This document shows, piece after piece, positions 16,498 to 25,119 of a DNA stretch of 64,000 bases. Location: NCBI RefSeq assembly GCF_026342735.1, contig NZ_JAPEMM010000002.1:1116001-1180000 (forward strand), given 5' to 3'. The notes below the pieces were generated by a model. That model had not been told where the DNA came from and did not search any database. It saw nothing but the letters and a program-made list of their open reading frames with translations. The translations under genes and the position numbers were made by a program. How positions within the stretch are numbered: position 1 is the first letter of the stretch; every line of letters starts with the position of its first letter. Source of the DNA: Streptomyces sp. NBC_00193 (GTDB lineage: Bacteria > Actinomycetota > Actinomycetes > Streptomycetales > Streptomycetaceae).

Positions 16498-17456
16498 CCG
16501 CGTACGGGAACCACCGCCACCGGGCACAGGGCGTGCAGGAGTACCGCGTTGGACACCGAGCCCATCAGGAGGGAGTTGGCGCGCAGGCGGCGGCGGTGGC
16601 GGCCCACCACGATGAGGTCGGCCTGCTGGGAGGCGGTGACCAGGCGGCCGGCCGGGTCGCCCGGGGTGACCACCGCTTCGACGGTGACGTCGGGGTAGTG
16701 CCTGGTCAGGTACGGCTGGAGCCGGGTGCGCTGGTCCTCGGCGAGTTCCCGGGCCGCTTCGGTGGCCTCGGCGCCGACCGCGCCCGGCGGGTAGCCGCCG
16801 CCGCGTTCCGCGACGAGGGAGCCGACCAGGGTGAGCGAGGACAGCGGGACCAGGTGCGTGGAGACGGCCTGGAGCACCGCGCCCCGGCGGCGGGCCTCCG
16901 CGAAGGCGAAGTCGACGACGTCCTCGGAGGTTTCGCCGGGTGCCAGGCCCAGGACGACTCGGCGTTCGCCGCCCGGGGTCCCCGCTCCGGGCTCCTGGGT
17001 GACGAGCCGCGCGCTGTGCGGGACGACCACGACCGGGCAGGGCGCCTGGGCCGCGCACACCCGGCTGTTGGAGCCGAGCAGGAGGCTGGCGAAGCCGCCG
17101 AGTCCGCGCGAGCCCATGACCAGGAGCTGCGCTCCCGCCGCGAGTTCGGTCAGGGTGGCGGAGGGGGTTCCGTCGCGGGACACGTAGGTGACGGGCGGCA
17201 GGTCCTCCCGGCCCGCCAGCCGGTCCCGTACCACCCCCAGCACCGGATCGGTGTCCCAGTCGGGCGGCGGTACGAGCGACTCCCCGGGGGCGTGGCCCCG
17301 CGGGGAGTCCGGCCGTACGTGTGCCACGTGGAGCGCCGCTCCACGCGTGCGGGCGGTGTCGAGGGCCCAGTCCAGGGTCCTCAGGCTGTGTTCCGAGCCG
17401 TCCACCGCGGCCAGGACGGGCCTGGCGGGGAGGGTACCTGCCGAGTCGGTCTGCAT
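16494..17456 (-). CDS. Universal stress protein, two UspA domains
   Basis: Tandem UspA protein of 320 residues. Domain 1 starts VLAAVDGSEHSLRTLDWAL and has the nucleotide-binding pattern GSRGLGG-x9-GSNS; domain 2 has GRHRRRL-x-ANSLLMGSVSN. The family binds ATP and helps survival under dormancy, low oxygen or other stress; in actinomycetes many are under DevR/OsdR-type control, and a candidate box lies 36-49 bp upstream. ATG 17456 is clear. Confidence 0.9.
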   Translation of the reverse strand: MQTDSAGTLPARPVLAAVDGSEHSLRTLDWALDTARTRGAALHVAHVRPDSPRGHAPGESLVPPPDWDTDPVLGVVRDRLAGREDLPPVTYVSRDGTPSATLTELAAGAQLLVMGSRGLGGFASLLLGSNSRVCAAQAPCPVVVVPHSARLVTQEPGAGTPGGERRVVLGLAPGETSEDVVDFAFAEARRRGAVLQAVSTHLVPLSSLTLVGSLVAERGGGYPPGAVGAEATEAARELAEDQRTRLQPYLTRHYPDVTVEAVVTPGDPAGRLVTASQQADLIVVGRHRRRLRANSLLMGSVSNAVLLHALCPVAVVPVRG

Positions 17457-17491
17457 GCCTCCACCTTCCGGCGGAGCGGGCCCTGCGGGCA

Positions 17492-17505
17492 GGGACCGAA
17501 GGCCC
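17492..17505. promoter_or_regulatory. Candidate DevR/OsdR-like box upstream of Usp gene
   Basis: GGGACCGAAGGCCC resembles the GGGAC-type dormancy boxes that precede universal stress genes in actinomycetes. It is 36 bp upstream of the 17456 start. A short GC-rich motif, so chance is possible. Confidence 0.3.
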
Positions 17506-17861
17506 TACTTCATGCGGTAGTCGGCCTTCTCGGCGAGTTTGCCGTCCTTGTAGCAGAAGCGCAGCACCGTATCGCCGCTCCCGGAGTCGGACAGGTACCA
17601 GGAGCACTGGGTGCCGGCGGGCACGGCGGGGCCGCCGTCCTTGAGGGCCGAGGTGACGAAGCTTTCGCCGGACGGCAGCTTGGCGCGGACCTCGGTCTCG
17701 GGGTCGCCGACCTTCACGGCCTCGTACACCTTGTGGTCGACGAGGGTCTTGTCGGCCACGTCGATGACCTTGCCCACCCCGAACAGCAGCGCCACCAGCA
17801 GTCCGATCCCCAGTACCCCGGCCACCGCACAGCCGATCAGACATCCATTGCGTCGCGCCAC
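17505..17861 (-). CDS. Small membrane-anchored protein of unknown function
   Basis: 118 residues from GTG 17861. A short basic start (MARRNG) leads into one hydrophobic helix (about 7-32, CLIGCAVAGVLGIGLLVALLFGVG), then an extracytoplasmic part with two cysteines (QCSWY and RFCYKDGK) that could pair. The C-terminal part resembles the small beta domains that follow the anchor in many Streptomyces surface proteins. I do not recognise a family. It is upstream of the Usp gene on the same strand with a 48-bp gap. Confidence 0.65.
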   Translation of the reverse strand: MARRNGCLIGCAVAGVLGIGLLVALLFGVGKVIDVADKTLVDHKVYEAVKVGDPETEVRAKLPSGESFVTSALKDGGPAVPAGTQCSWYLSDSGSGDTVLRFCYKDGKLAEKADYRMK

Positions 17862-18052
17862 GTCGAGCTCCTCGTTCCTCTGCCATCCGTCGGACGGCTT
17901 CCGTCCGTGATCTCGACTCTCGCAAGCGCGGACGGCCGCTGCTGTTCTCCAAAGTCTTGGGTCCGCGCAACGATCGTCGTTCGAGGTCGGACCGGGTGCG
18001 GCGTGTATACAGGGATGAGAACGATCATTCGGACGAAACGTGAGGAACCATC

Positions 18053-18502
18053 GTGAGCCAGAACACCGAGCCTCTGATCGTCGTCGGCGTGGACGGTTCG
18101 AACCACTCGAAGGAGGCCCTGCGCTGGGCCGTGGCCCAGGCGAAGGCCATCGGCGGCCGCGTGCACGCCGTGATGAGCTGGCAGTGGAACACCAACCCCT
18201 TCGGCGTCAGCCCGGCCGAGCAGACCGAGCTGGTCCACGCCGAGGACGCGGCCCGGCAGAAGCTCGCGGACACCGTGGCGGAGGCGGTCGGCACCTCGCC
18301 GGGCGTTCCGGTCTTCCGCCGGGTGGAGCAGGGCGCGCCCGCGCAGGTGCTGGTGGAGGCCTCGAAGGAAGCGGCGCTGACGGTCGTCGGCACCCGCGGC
18401 TACGGCGGCATCAAGGGCGCGCTGCTGGGCTCGGTGAGCCAGCAGGTGGTGCAGTACGCGGCCAGTACGGTCGTCGTGGTCCGCGAGGACGGCTCCGCCT
18501 GA
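18053..18502 (+). CDS. Universal stress protein, single UspA domain
   Basis: UspA-fold protein of 149 residues: VVGVDGSNHSKEALRWA at the start, then the ATP-binding pattern GTRGYGG-x9-GSVSQ near residue 120. GTG 18053 follows GTGAGGAACC. It forms a stress cluster with the two-domain protein at 16494, in opposite orientation; 191 bp of non-coding sequence separate it from the small membrane protein gene. Confidence 0.9.
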   Translation: MSQNTEPLIVVGVDGSNHSKEALRWAVAQAKAIGGRVHAVMSWQWNTNPFGVSPAEQTELVHAEDAARQKLADTVAEAVGTSPGVPVFRRVEQGAPAQVLVEASKEAALTVVGTRGYGGIKGALLGSVSQQVVQYAASTVVVVREDGSA

Positions 18503-18525
18503 GGAACTGAGGGACTGCGGCCCCC

Positions 18526-18555
18526 GCCGCTCAGGCCGGCGCCGCTCAGGCCGGC
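18526..18555. repeat. 15-bp perfect tandem duplication over a stop codon
   Basis: GCCGCTCAGGCCGGC occurs twice head to tail. On the minus strand each copy holds a TGA, so the stop of the PLP-lyase gene (18546-18548) is duplicated; the second TGA follows 15 nt later. Confidence 0.85.
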
Positions 18556-19541
18556 GCCGCGCCGAGGTCCGCCGGGTCGGTGTTGGCCCCGCAGAGCACC
18601 ACGGCGACCCGCTCGCCGAGCGGCCCGGGCGCGGTGCGTACGGCCGCCAGGGCGGTGGCCGCGCCCGCTTCGACCACGATGCGGTGCTCGTCCCAGAGCG
18701 CGCGCCGGGCGGCGGTGATCGCTACGTCCGGGACCAGGACCGATACGGCGTTCGGCTCCCGTACGGCGGCCAGCGCGTCCGCGGAGACCCGGGTGGCTCC
18801 GAGCGAGTCGGAGGCCACGGAGTCCACCGGGACGTCGACCAGCCGGCCGGCTTCGAGGGCCGCGTTCAGGGCCCGGCAGTTCTCCGGCTCGGCCGCGACG
18901 ACCCGTACGCCGTGTTCCCGCGCGGCGGTCGCGATGCCGGCGAACAGCCCGCCTCCGCCGACCGCGACGACGACCGTGTCCAGACCGGGCAGGGCGGTGC
19001 GGATCTCGTCGAGCAGGGTCCCGGCGCCCGCGGCGATGAGCGGATGGTCGTACGCGTGGCTGCTCAGCGCCCCGCTCCCGGCGGCGAACTCCCGGCAGGC
19101 GGCGAGCGCTTGGGCGTACCGGTCGCCGACGAGCCGGACGTCGGCGCCGTAGCCGCGCAGTCGTTCCACCTTCACGCGCGGGGCCGTGGCCGGCAGGAAC
19201 ACGGTGGCGGGTACGCCCTCGGCACGGGCCGCCCAGGCGCAGGCGAGCCCGGCGTTGCCGCCGGAGGCGATGGTGACCCCGGCGTCGGGGAGGGTGCCTG
19301 CGGCGCGGTGGGCGACGAGGAAGTTGCGGGCACCGCGCGCCTTGAAGGAGCCGGTGTGCTGGAGGTACTCCAGGGCGTACGAGATCCCTCCTCCCGCCGG
19401 TATCACCGCGACGGGGCGCACGGCCCCGGCGATCCGGCCGGCTGCGGCGCGCACGGCGGCGTAGTCGAGCGGCACCGCGTCGAGCGGCACTGCGTAAGGC
19501 TGCACCGGGGCGAGCTGCACCGCGTCGAGCTGCTGTTCCAT
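18546..19541 (-). CDS. PLP-dependent threonine/serine dehydratase-like enzyme
   Basis: Fold-type II PLP enzyme of 331 residues. The PLP lysine lies in TGSFKARGA, the substrate loop is SGGNAG, and the phosphate-binding glycine loop is VGGGGLFAG. These fit threonine/serine ammonia-lyases and related racemases or diaminopropionate enzymes. It lacks the regulatory ACT domain of biosynthetic threonine deaminase, so a catabolic or serine racemase-like role is more likely. It lies 31 bp after a TetR gene on the same strand with a good AGGAG site, so it is probably co-transcribed and controlled by it. The first 26 codons are made of a 15-bp tandem repeat. Confidence 0.85.
   Translation of the reverse strand: MEQQLDAVQLAPVQPYAVPLDAVPLDYAAVRAAAGRIAGAVRPVAVIPAGGGISYALEYLQHTGSFKARGARNFLVAHRAAGTLPDAGVTIASGGNAGLACAWAARAEGVPATVFLPATAPRVKVERLRGYGADVRLVGDRYAQALAACREFAAGSGALSSHAYDHPLIAAGAGTLLDEIRTALPGLDTVVVAVGGGGLFAGIATAAREHGVRVVAAEPENCRALNAALEAGRLVDVPVDSVASDSLGATRVSADALAAVREPNAVSVLVPDVAITAARRALWDEHRIVVEAGAATALAAVRTAPGPLGERVAVVLCGANTDPADLGAAPA
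19464..19538. repeat. Five 15-bp units at the N-terminus of the PLP enzyme
   Basis: Units of the form GTCGAGCGGCACCGC on the plus strand, repeated five times with drift. They encode a pentapeptide repeat (LDAVQ, LAPVQ, PYAVP, LDAVP, LDYAA) placed before the conserved domain. Confidence 0.8.
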
Positions 19542-19572
19542 GAACCCGTACTCCTGTCGTTCGACACTCTCG

Positions 19573-20217
19573 TCAGGCTCCGGCGGGCCGGTTCGCCTCG
19601 ATCAGCTGGCGCAGGGCGCCGTAGTACACCTCGTGGTCGGTCAGGGCGGGCAGTACGTCGGCCAGCCCGGCCGAGAGCACGGGGAACTCGGCGGGGTCCA
19701 GGGCGGCCAGCGCCCCGCGCGAGGCGGCGGTGGCGGCAGCCGGGTCCCGGTGGTCGACGAAGGCCGCACTGCCCAGGGTCAGCAGGTACATCCGCCGGTA
19801 CGCGGTCATCGCCTCGGCGGGGGTCATCCCGGCGGCCACGCTGTCGGCGAGCGCCGGTTCCACGAGCCGGGCGAGCAGCTGCCGGCCGAGCCAGGGGCGG
19901 CCGCCGCGCAGGATCATCAGCCCGGGGTGCGCCGCGAGGAGCCGGTAGAGGGCGGTGAACCGCTGCTCGGCGGCTTCGGCCCAGCCCACCTCGGCCGGGA
20001 TGTCGGGCAGCTGGGCGGCGAGGTGTTCGGTGCAGAGGTCGAGCAGCCCGGCGAGGTCGGTGCACCGGCGCTGGACGGTGGCGTGCGAGACGTCGAGCTG
20101 CTCGGCGAGCGCGCGGAAGCTGAGTGCGGCGGGCCCCTGCTCGTCGAGGATCCGCAGGGCGGCGGCGGCGATGGCCGCGGGTGTGGCGCGGTCCAGGGCG
20201 GCTGATCTTCTCGGCAT
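19573..20217 (-). CDS. TetR-family regulator
   Basis: TetR regulator of 214 residues. The N-terminal HTH reads AALRILDEQGPAALSFRALAEQLDVSHATVQRRCTDLAGLLDL with recognition helix around SHATVQRR; the C-terminal half is the variable ligand domain. ATG 20217 (MPRRS) is chosen over an ATG 17 codons upstream because the longer form would cover the GATAC dyad that is probably its own operator. It precedes the PLP enzyme gene in an operon and is divergent from the GH27 gene. Confidence 0.85.
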   Translation of the reverse strand: MPRRSAALDRATPAAIAAAALRILDEQGPAALSFRALAEQLDVSHATVQRRCTDLAGLLDLCTEHLAAQLPDIPAEVGWAEAAEQRFTALYRLLAAHPGLMILRGGRPWLGRQLLARLVEPALADSVAAGMTPAEAMTAYRRMYLLTLGSAAFVDHRDPAAATAASRGALAALDPAEFPVLSAGLADVLPALTDHEVYYGALRQLIEANRPAGA

Positions 20218-20219
20218 GA

Positions 20220-20280
20220 GATACAGCGTATCATCCACCGTCACAGTCAGCGGCACATCCATCGTCACGTACGGCGTATC
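20220..20280. promoter_or_regulatory. Two TAC-N3-GTA operators upstream of TetR gene
   Basis: A perfect dyad GATAC-AGC-GTATC at 20220-20232, directly before the TetR start, and a second half-matching copy GTAC-GGC-GTATC at 20269-20280. Both are of the TAC-N3-GTA kind bound by many TetR proteins; autoregulation is inferred. Confidence 0.55.
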
Positions 20281-20317
20281 AGCCCCTTCGTACGCACTCG
20301 ACTACACCCATATTGCT

Positions 20318-20335
20318 GGTCATTGATCAATAACC
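20318..20335. promoter_or_regulatory. 18-bp dyad before the GH27 gene
   Basis: GGTCATTGATCAATAACC is symmetrical over 18 bp except for one pair of positions and has a perfect 10-bp centre ATTGATCAAT. It ends 74 bp before the alpha-galactosidase start and is AT-rich against its surroundings, so it is a likely operator for the glycosidase genes. Confidence 0.5.
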
Positions 20336-20409
20336 CCCGACTTATGTTGACAGCGGGTAGTCACACCGCTGCACTGAGCCCTCGACAGCCCCCACGTCAA
20401 GGAGACTCC

Positions 20410-22125
20410 GTGCCGCCTCGCCTGCGTGCGTCGCTCCCCTGTCTGACCGCGGCCGCCCTGCTCGCCCTCGCGCTCTGCCCCGCCCCGGCGGCGGCCGAGC
20501 CCACCGCGACGTCGGACACCCCGCTCGCGCTCACCCCGCCCATGGGCTGGAACAACTGGGCGCACTACATGTGCGATATCGACGAGGCCAAGGTCGTGGC
20601 GAACGCGGACGCGCTCGTGTCCACCGGCCTGGCCGCCAAGGGCTACGACACCGTCACCATCGACGACTGCTGGATGACCAAGAGCCGCGACGCCGACGGC
20701 AATCTGGTCGTCGACACGGAGAAGTTCCCGCACGGCATGGCCTGGCTCGGCGCGTACCTGCACGCCAGGAAGCTGAAGTTCGGCATCTACCAGGACGCCG
20801 GCTCCCTCACCTGCGAGCGCTACCCCGGCAGCGGCTCCCCCGAGGGCGGCGGCCCCGACCACTACGCCCGCGACGCCCGGCAGTTCGCCTCCTGGAAGGT
20901 GGACTACGTCAAGATGGACGGCTGCAACCTCTGGGTGCCCGAGGGCAAGACCAAGGAGCAGGCCTACCGGGACGCCTACAACTCGGTCGCCCGGGCACTG
21001 CGCGACAGCGGCCGGGACATGGTGCTGTCCGCCTCGGCGCCCGCCTACTTCCAGCAGGGCGAATGGGGTGGGTCGGACTGGCACAAGGTGATCGACTGGG
21101 TCGGCGAGACCGGCCAGCTGTGGCGCGAGGGCCGGGACATCAAGGTCTACAAGCCGACCGCCCCGGACACCTCGCGCTGGAGCTCGGTCCTGGGCAACTA
21201 CGGCTACAACCGCTGGCTGGGCAGGTACGCCGGCCCCGGCAACTGGAACGACCCCGACTTCCTGATCGCGGGCGCCCCCGGACTCACCGCGGCGGAGAGC
21301 CGCAGCCAGGTCGGCCTGTGGGCCATGATGGCCGCGCCGTTCATCCTGTCCTCGCAGGTCTCCGAGCTCACCCCGGACGGCCTCGCCGCCCTGGGCAACA
21401 CCGACCTGATCGCGCTGGACCAGGACCCGATGGGCCGCCAGGGCACGGTGGTCTCCTCGAACGCCACCTTCGACATCCTGGTGCGGCCGCTGGCCAACGG
21501 GGACCGCGCGGTCGCCGTGCTCAACCGGTCCGGCGCCGCCCGCGACATCCGCGTACCGCTCGACGAGCTCGGGCTGGACTCCTGCACCGTCGAGGCGAAG
21601 AACCTGTGGAACGGTGAATCCCGGGAGCTGTCCGAGACGTTGACCGGAACGGTGGCCGCGCACGACACGGGTGTCTGGCGGCTCACCCCGCACACCGGCT
21701 GCGCCGAGGCCGTGCCCACCGGGCAGATCGCCGGCCGCGGCTCCGGTACGAGCGCCGCCTGCGCCGACGGGGCGAACACCACCGGCGTCGGCGCCGTCGT
21801 GATGGCCGCCTGTACGGGCGCACCCGACCAGCGCTGGACCGTGGGCCGGGACAGCAGCCTGCGCCTGGCCGGAGCCTGCCTGTCGGCGGGCGAGGAGGGC
21901 CTAGTGGAGCTGGCCGACTGCTCGGACGGGCGGCAGCGCCGCGCGGCGGGCCAGAGCTGGACGCCCCGCCGGGACGGAGCCCTGGTCGAGGACGCGAGCG
22001 GGCTCTGCCTGACGGCGCCCGCCCCCGCGGCGGCCCCCGCCGAGCCGGGCACCCCCGCCGAGCGGCTGCGGCTGACGCCCTGCGGCGACCACCAGGTCGA
22101 CCAGGCGTGGGCCCTGCCGGTCTGA
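20410..22125 (+). CDS. Secreted GH27 alpha-galactosidase with ricin-type domain
   Basis: 571 residues. Signal peptide (about 1-31, ending APAAAEP), GH27 catalytic domain with PPMGWNNW, the DDCW motif, the nucleophile region VDYVKMDGC (Asp), and WNDPDFL; the acid/base Asp is expected further on near the SRSQVGLWAMM segment. The C-terminal third (about 445-571), with CLSAG, CSDG, QSW and the final QAW, is one ricin-like beta-trefoil carbohydrate-binding domain. Removes terminal alpha-galactose (or alpha-N-acetylgalactosamine) from outside polysaccharides. GTG 20410 is chosen because AAGGAG lies 6 nt upstream; a longer start would add residues before the signal peptide. Confidence 0.92.
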   Translation: MPPRLRASLPCLTAAALLALALCPAPAAAEPTATSDTPLALTPPMGWNNWAHYMCDIDEAKVVANADALVSTGLAAKGYDTVTIDDCWMTKSRDADGNLVVDTEKFPHGMAWLGAYLHARKLKFGIYQDAGSLTCERYPGSGSPEGGGPDHYARDARQFASWKVDYVKMDGCNLWVPEGKTKEQAYRDAYNSVARALRDSGRDMVLSASAPAYFQQGEWGGSDWHKVIDWVGETGQLWREGRDIKVYKPTAPDTSRWSSVLGNYGYNRWLGRYAGPGNWNDPDFLIAGAPGLTAAESRSQVGLWAMMAAPFILSSQVSELTPDGLAALGNTDLIALDQDPMGRQGTVVSSNATFDILVRPLANGDRAVAVLNRSGAARDIRVPLDELGLDSCTVEAKNLWNGESRELSETLTGTVAAHDTGVWRLTPHTGCAEAVPTGQIAGRGSGTSAACADGANTTGVGAVVMAACTGAPDQRWTVGRDSSLRLAGACLSAGEEGLVELADCSDGRQRRAAGQSWTPRRDGALVEDASGLCLTAPAPAAAPAEPGTPAERLRLTPCGDHQVDQAWALPV

Positions 22126-22244
22126 CGGCCCGCCCCATGGGGAAGCAGACGAGGCACCAGACGAGGAAGCACCCGCCCACCGAGCCGAGCGAGCCGGCCG
22201 CAGCGCCGGGGCCGACCGAGCCGACGAAAACGAGGACGACGCGT

Positions 22245-24596
22245 ATGCCGGTCCCCCTCCCCCACCGCGCCCGGGCCGCCCGGCGGGTGCGCCGCCGGGT
22301 CACCCTGGCCGCGCTGCCCGCGGCCCTGCTGACCCTGGCCGTCGCCGGGGCGGCCCCCGGAGCGACCGCTCCCGCCGCCGGGGCGACGGCTCCCGCGGCC
22401 CAGTCCCCCACCCGGTCCCCCGCCCCGGCCCCCGCCCCGTCACCCGCGCGGGCCGGGGCGGGACACGGCGCGGCGGCGCCCCCGGCCCGGCCGCGGGTCT
22501 TCGACTCCGCCCCCGCGCGGGCCTCGCTGCAGCGGCTGCTGCCGCGCCACGCGGGGCAGTTCACGCTGGTGCCCGACGCAGCGGCCGGGCCCGACACCTT
22601 CACCGTGTCCGGGACGGCCGGCGCGATCACCGTCCGGGGCTCCACCGGCGCCACCCTGCTCACCGGGGTCGGCTGGTACCTCCAGCACGTCGCCGGAGCC
22701 GACATCGGCTGGCCCGGCGACAGCATCGGCCTGCTGCCCGCCGAGCTGCCTGCGGTGCCCTCCCCGGTCACCCGCAGCGCGCAGGTGGCGCACCGGTACG
22801 CGCTGAACGACACCGACGACGGGTACTCCGGCCCGTACCGCACCTTCGAGGAGCACCAGCGGCAGATCGACCTGCTCGCCCTGCACGGCATCAACGAGGT
22901 GTTCGTGCAGGTCGGTGCCGAGTACCCGTACTACCGGGCGCTCCAGCAGTTCGGCTACTCCGCCGAGGAGCTGCGGGAGTGGATCCCCGGTCCGGGCCAC
23001 CAGAGCTGGTGGCTGCTGCAGAACCTGAGCGGCTTCGGCGGTCCGGTGTCCGAGGAACTGATGCGCGGGCGGGCCGAGTTGGGCGGCAGGATCGCCGAAC
23101 AGCTGCGCGGCCTCGGCATGACCCCGGTGCTGCCGGGCTATTTCGGGACGGTGCCGCCGGCCTTCGCGGGACGCAACCCGGGCGCCGTGACGGTCCCGCA
23201 GGGCGACTGGGCGGGCTTCGAACGGCCCGACTGGCTGGACCCGGTGTCGCCGCCCTTCGCCCGGCTGGCCGCCGCGTACTACGCGGAGCAGCGCGCGGTG
23301 TTCGGGGACAGCACGATGTACCGGATGAGCCCGCTGCACGAGGGCGGGCAGACCGGCTCGGTGGACGTGAAGACGGCCGCCGGGGCGGTGCAGCAGGCCC
23401 TGTGGGCGGCCCATCCGGGTGCACTGTGGGCGGTGCTGGGCTGGCAGGACGATCCGACCAAGGAGCTGCTGGCCGGGGTGGACACCTCGAAGCTGCTGAT
23501 CCTGGACGGACTCTCCGACCGCTACAACCGGCTGGACCGCGAGACCCGTTGGGGCGGGACCTCGTACGCCATCGGCTCGATCTACAACTTCGGCGGGCAC
23601 ACGACGATCGGCGCCAACACCTCGGTGTGGATCGACCGGTACCAGTCCTGGCGGGCCAAGCCCGACAGCGCGCTGACCGGCATCGCCTACCTGCCCGAGG
23701 CGACCGGGACCAATCCGGCGGCCTTCGACCTCTTCACCGACCTGGCCTGGGAGCCCGGCCCCGTCGACCAGCAGAAGTGGTTCGCGGACTTCGCGAGCCG
23801 GCGGTACGGAGCCCCGGACGCCAAGGCCGCCGCGGCCTGGGAGGAGCTGCGCAAGGGCCCGTACAGCACCTCCTCGGGGCTGTGGTCGGAGTCCCAGGAC
23901 AGCCTGTTCAGCGCCCGGCCGAGCCTGACAGCGGTGGGGTCGGCCTACTGGAGCCCCAAGGCGATGCGGTACCAGGCCGGTTCGGTGCGCCGGGCCCTGG
24001 ACCACCTGCTCGGGGTGGACCCCCGGCTGCGCGGCTCCAGCGCCTACCGCTTCGACCTGGTGGACACCGCCCGGCAGGCCCTCGCCAACCACTCGCGGGT
24101 GCTGCTGCCGCAGATCAAGGCGGCCTACGATGCCCGGGACCTGGCCCTGTTCCGCCGGCTGACCGCCGACTGGGCCCATCGGGAGAAGCAGTTGGACGCG
24201 CTCGTCGGCTCCGATCCGAACTTCCTGCTCGGATCCTGGCTGTCGGCGGCCCGCGCGCACGGCGCGGACGCGGCCGAGCAGGACCGGTACGAGTACGACG
24301 CCCGCTCGATCCTCAGCGTGTGGGGGCGGCAGAGCACCAGCGAGGGCGGCTTCCTGCACGACTACGCGAACCGTGAATGGAGCGGCCTGATCAGCGAGTT
24401 GTACGCCCGGCGGTGGTCCTCCTACTTCGCCTCGCTGGAGGACGCATTGGTGCGGCGCGCCGCACCGAGGGCGATCGACTGGCACGCCTTCGAGGAGGAC
24501 TGGGCCAAGCTCACCACGCGCCACCCGGCGCGGCCGAGCGGTGACCCGTACACCTTGGCGAGCGGCATCGCCGCCACCCTTCCCGAGGTCAACTGA
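22245..24596 (+). CDS. Secreted GH89 alpha-N-acetylglucosaminidase
   Basis: 783 residues with an Arg-rich signal peptide and a Pro/Ala linker (about 20-75) before the GH89 domain. The domain shows FEEHQRQIDLLALHGINEVFVQVG, the LHEGG segment and the NFGG segment, both around the conserved glutamates of the NAGLU family, and the helical C-terminal domain. Cleaves terminal alpha-linked N-acetylglucosamine, as from mucin-like or heparan-type glycans. ATG 22245 (GAGG upstream) is chosen; an ATG at 22140 is in frame. It lies 119 bp after the alpha-galactosidase and is probably co-transcribed. Confidence 0.9.
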   Translation: MPVPLPHRARAARRVRRRVTLAALPAALLTLAVAGAAPGATAPAAGATAPAAQSPTRSPAPAPAPSPARAGAGHGAAAPPARPRVFDSAPARASLQRLLPRHAGQFTLVPDAAAGPDTFTVSGTAGAITVRGSTGATLLTGVGWYLQHVAGADIGWPGDSIGLLPAELPAVPSPVTRSAQVAHRYALNDTDDGYSGPYRTFEEHQRQIDLLALHGINEVFVQVGAEYPYYRALQQFGYSAEELREWIPGPGHQSWWLLQNLSGFGGPVSEELMRGRAELGGRIAEQLRGLGMTPVLPGYFGTVPPAFAGRNPGAVTVPQGDWAGFERPDWLDPVSPPFARLAAAYYAEQRAVFGDSTMYRMSPLHEGGQTGSVDVKTAAGAVQQALWAAHPGALWAVLGWQDDPTKELLAGVDTSKLLILDGLSDRYNRLDRETRWGGTSYAIGSIYNFGGHTTIGANTSVWIDRYQSWRAKPDSALTGIAYLPEATGTNPAAFDLFTDLAWEPGPVDQQKWFADFASRRYGAPDAKAAAAWEELRKGPYSTSSGLWSESQDSLFSARPSLTAVGSAYWSPKAMRYQAGSVRRALDHLLGVDPRLRGSSAYRFDLVDTARQALANHSRVLLPQIKAAYDARDLALFRRLTADWAHREKQLDALVGSDPNFLLGSWLSAARAHGADAAEQDRYEYDARSILSVWGRQSTSEGGFLHDYANREWSGLISELYARRWSSYFASLEDALVRRAAPRAIDWHAFEEDWAKLTTRHPARPSGDPYTLASGIAATLPEVN

Positions 24597-24749
24597 CCTA
24601 CACCACACGGGAGATGGGAGTCCCCCACCCGGGAGCCGCTCACCCTCCGGGGGGAGGCTCCCCACTCGCCCGGGGGACAACCGGGCCGACTGCGCCACGC
24701 TCTAGCGCGGCACCGGGTTCACTGAAGGACACTGCCGGAAACGGATCAG

Positions 24750-24781
24750 GGGCGGTCGCCGGAGCCATCCGGCGACCGCCC
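24750..24781 (+). terminator. Strong hairpin terminator
   Basis: Perfect 14-bp stem GGGCGGTCGCCGGA / TCCGGCGACCGCCC with a GCCA loop, followed by CTTTCC. It closes the glycosidase unit 150 bp after GH89 and lies 35 bp before the next small gene. Confidence 0.8.
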
Positions 24782-24816
24782 TTTCCGACGCCTCCCCCGC
24801 CGGAAGGACGCCCGCC

Positions 24817-25008
24817 ATGTCCGAGACCGACCCGCACCGCACCGCCACGACGCCGGAGCTGCTGACGCTCCTCACCGACGGGATCGTGGAGCTGCGCAAG
24901 CGCCGGCAGATCGCCGCCCACCGGGCGGCGGGCCCGGCGGATCCGGAGGGCCGCCTCGCGGCCATGGCCCGGCGAGCCGCGGCGCGGGCCGGGCACCCGC
25001 TCGTCTGA
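24817..25008 (+). CDS. Small helical protein of unknown function
   Basis: 63 residues, ATG with a GGAAGG site 9 nt upstream and normal codon use. Predicted helical with a charged middle (ELRKRRQ). No family recognised. It sits alone after a terminator and 111 bp before the molybdoenzyme gene. Confidence 0.55.
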   Translation: MSETDPHRTATTPELLTLLTDGIVELRKRRQIAAHRAAGPADPEGRLAAMARRAAARAGHPLV

Positions 25009-25119
25009 CGACTGCACCGGTCCGGGGCCGCCGCCCGCCCGAGGCGCGGACCCCCCGGTCGGATGCACCCTGGTACCTGGGGGGACACATCCCACCGAGC
25101 GGGGCGGCGGTGACTCCGC

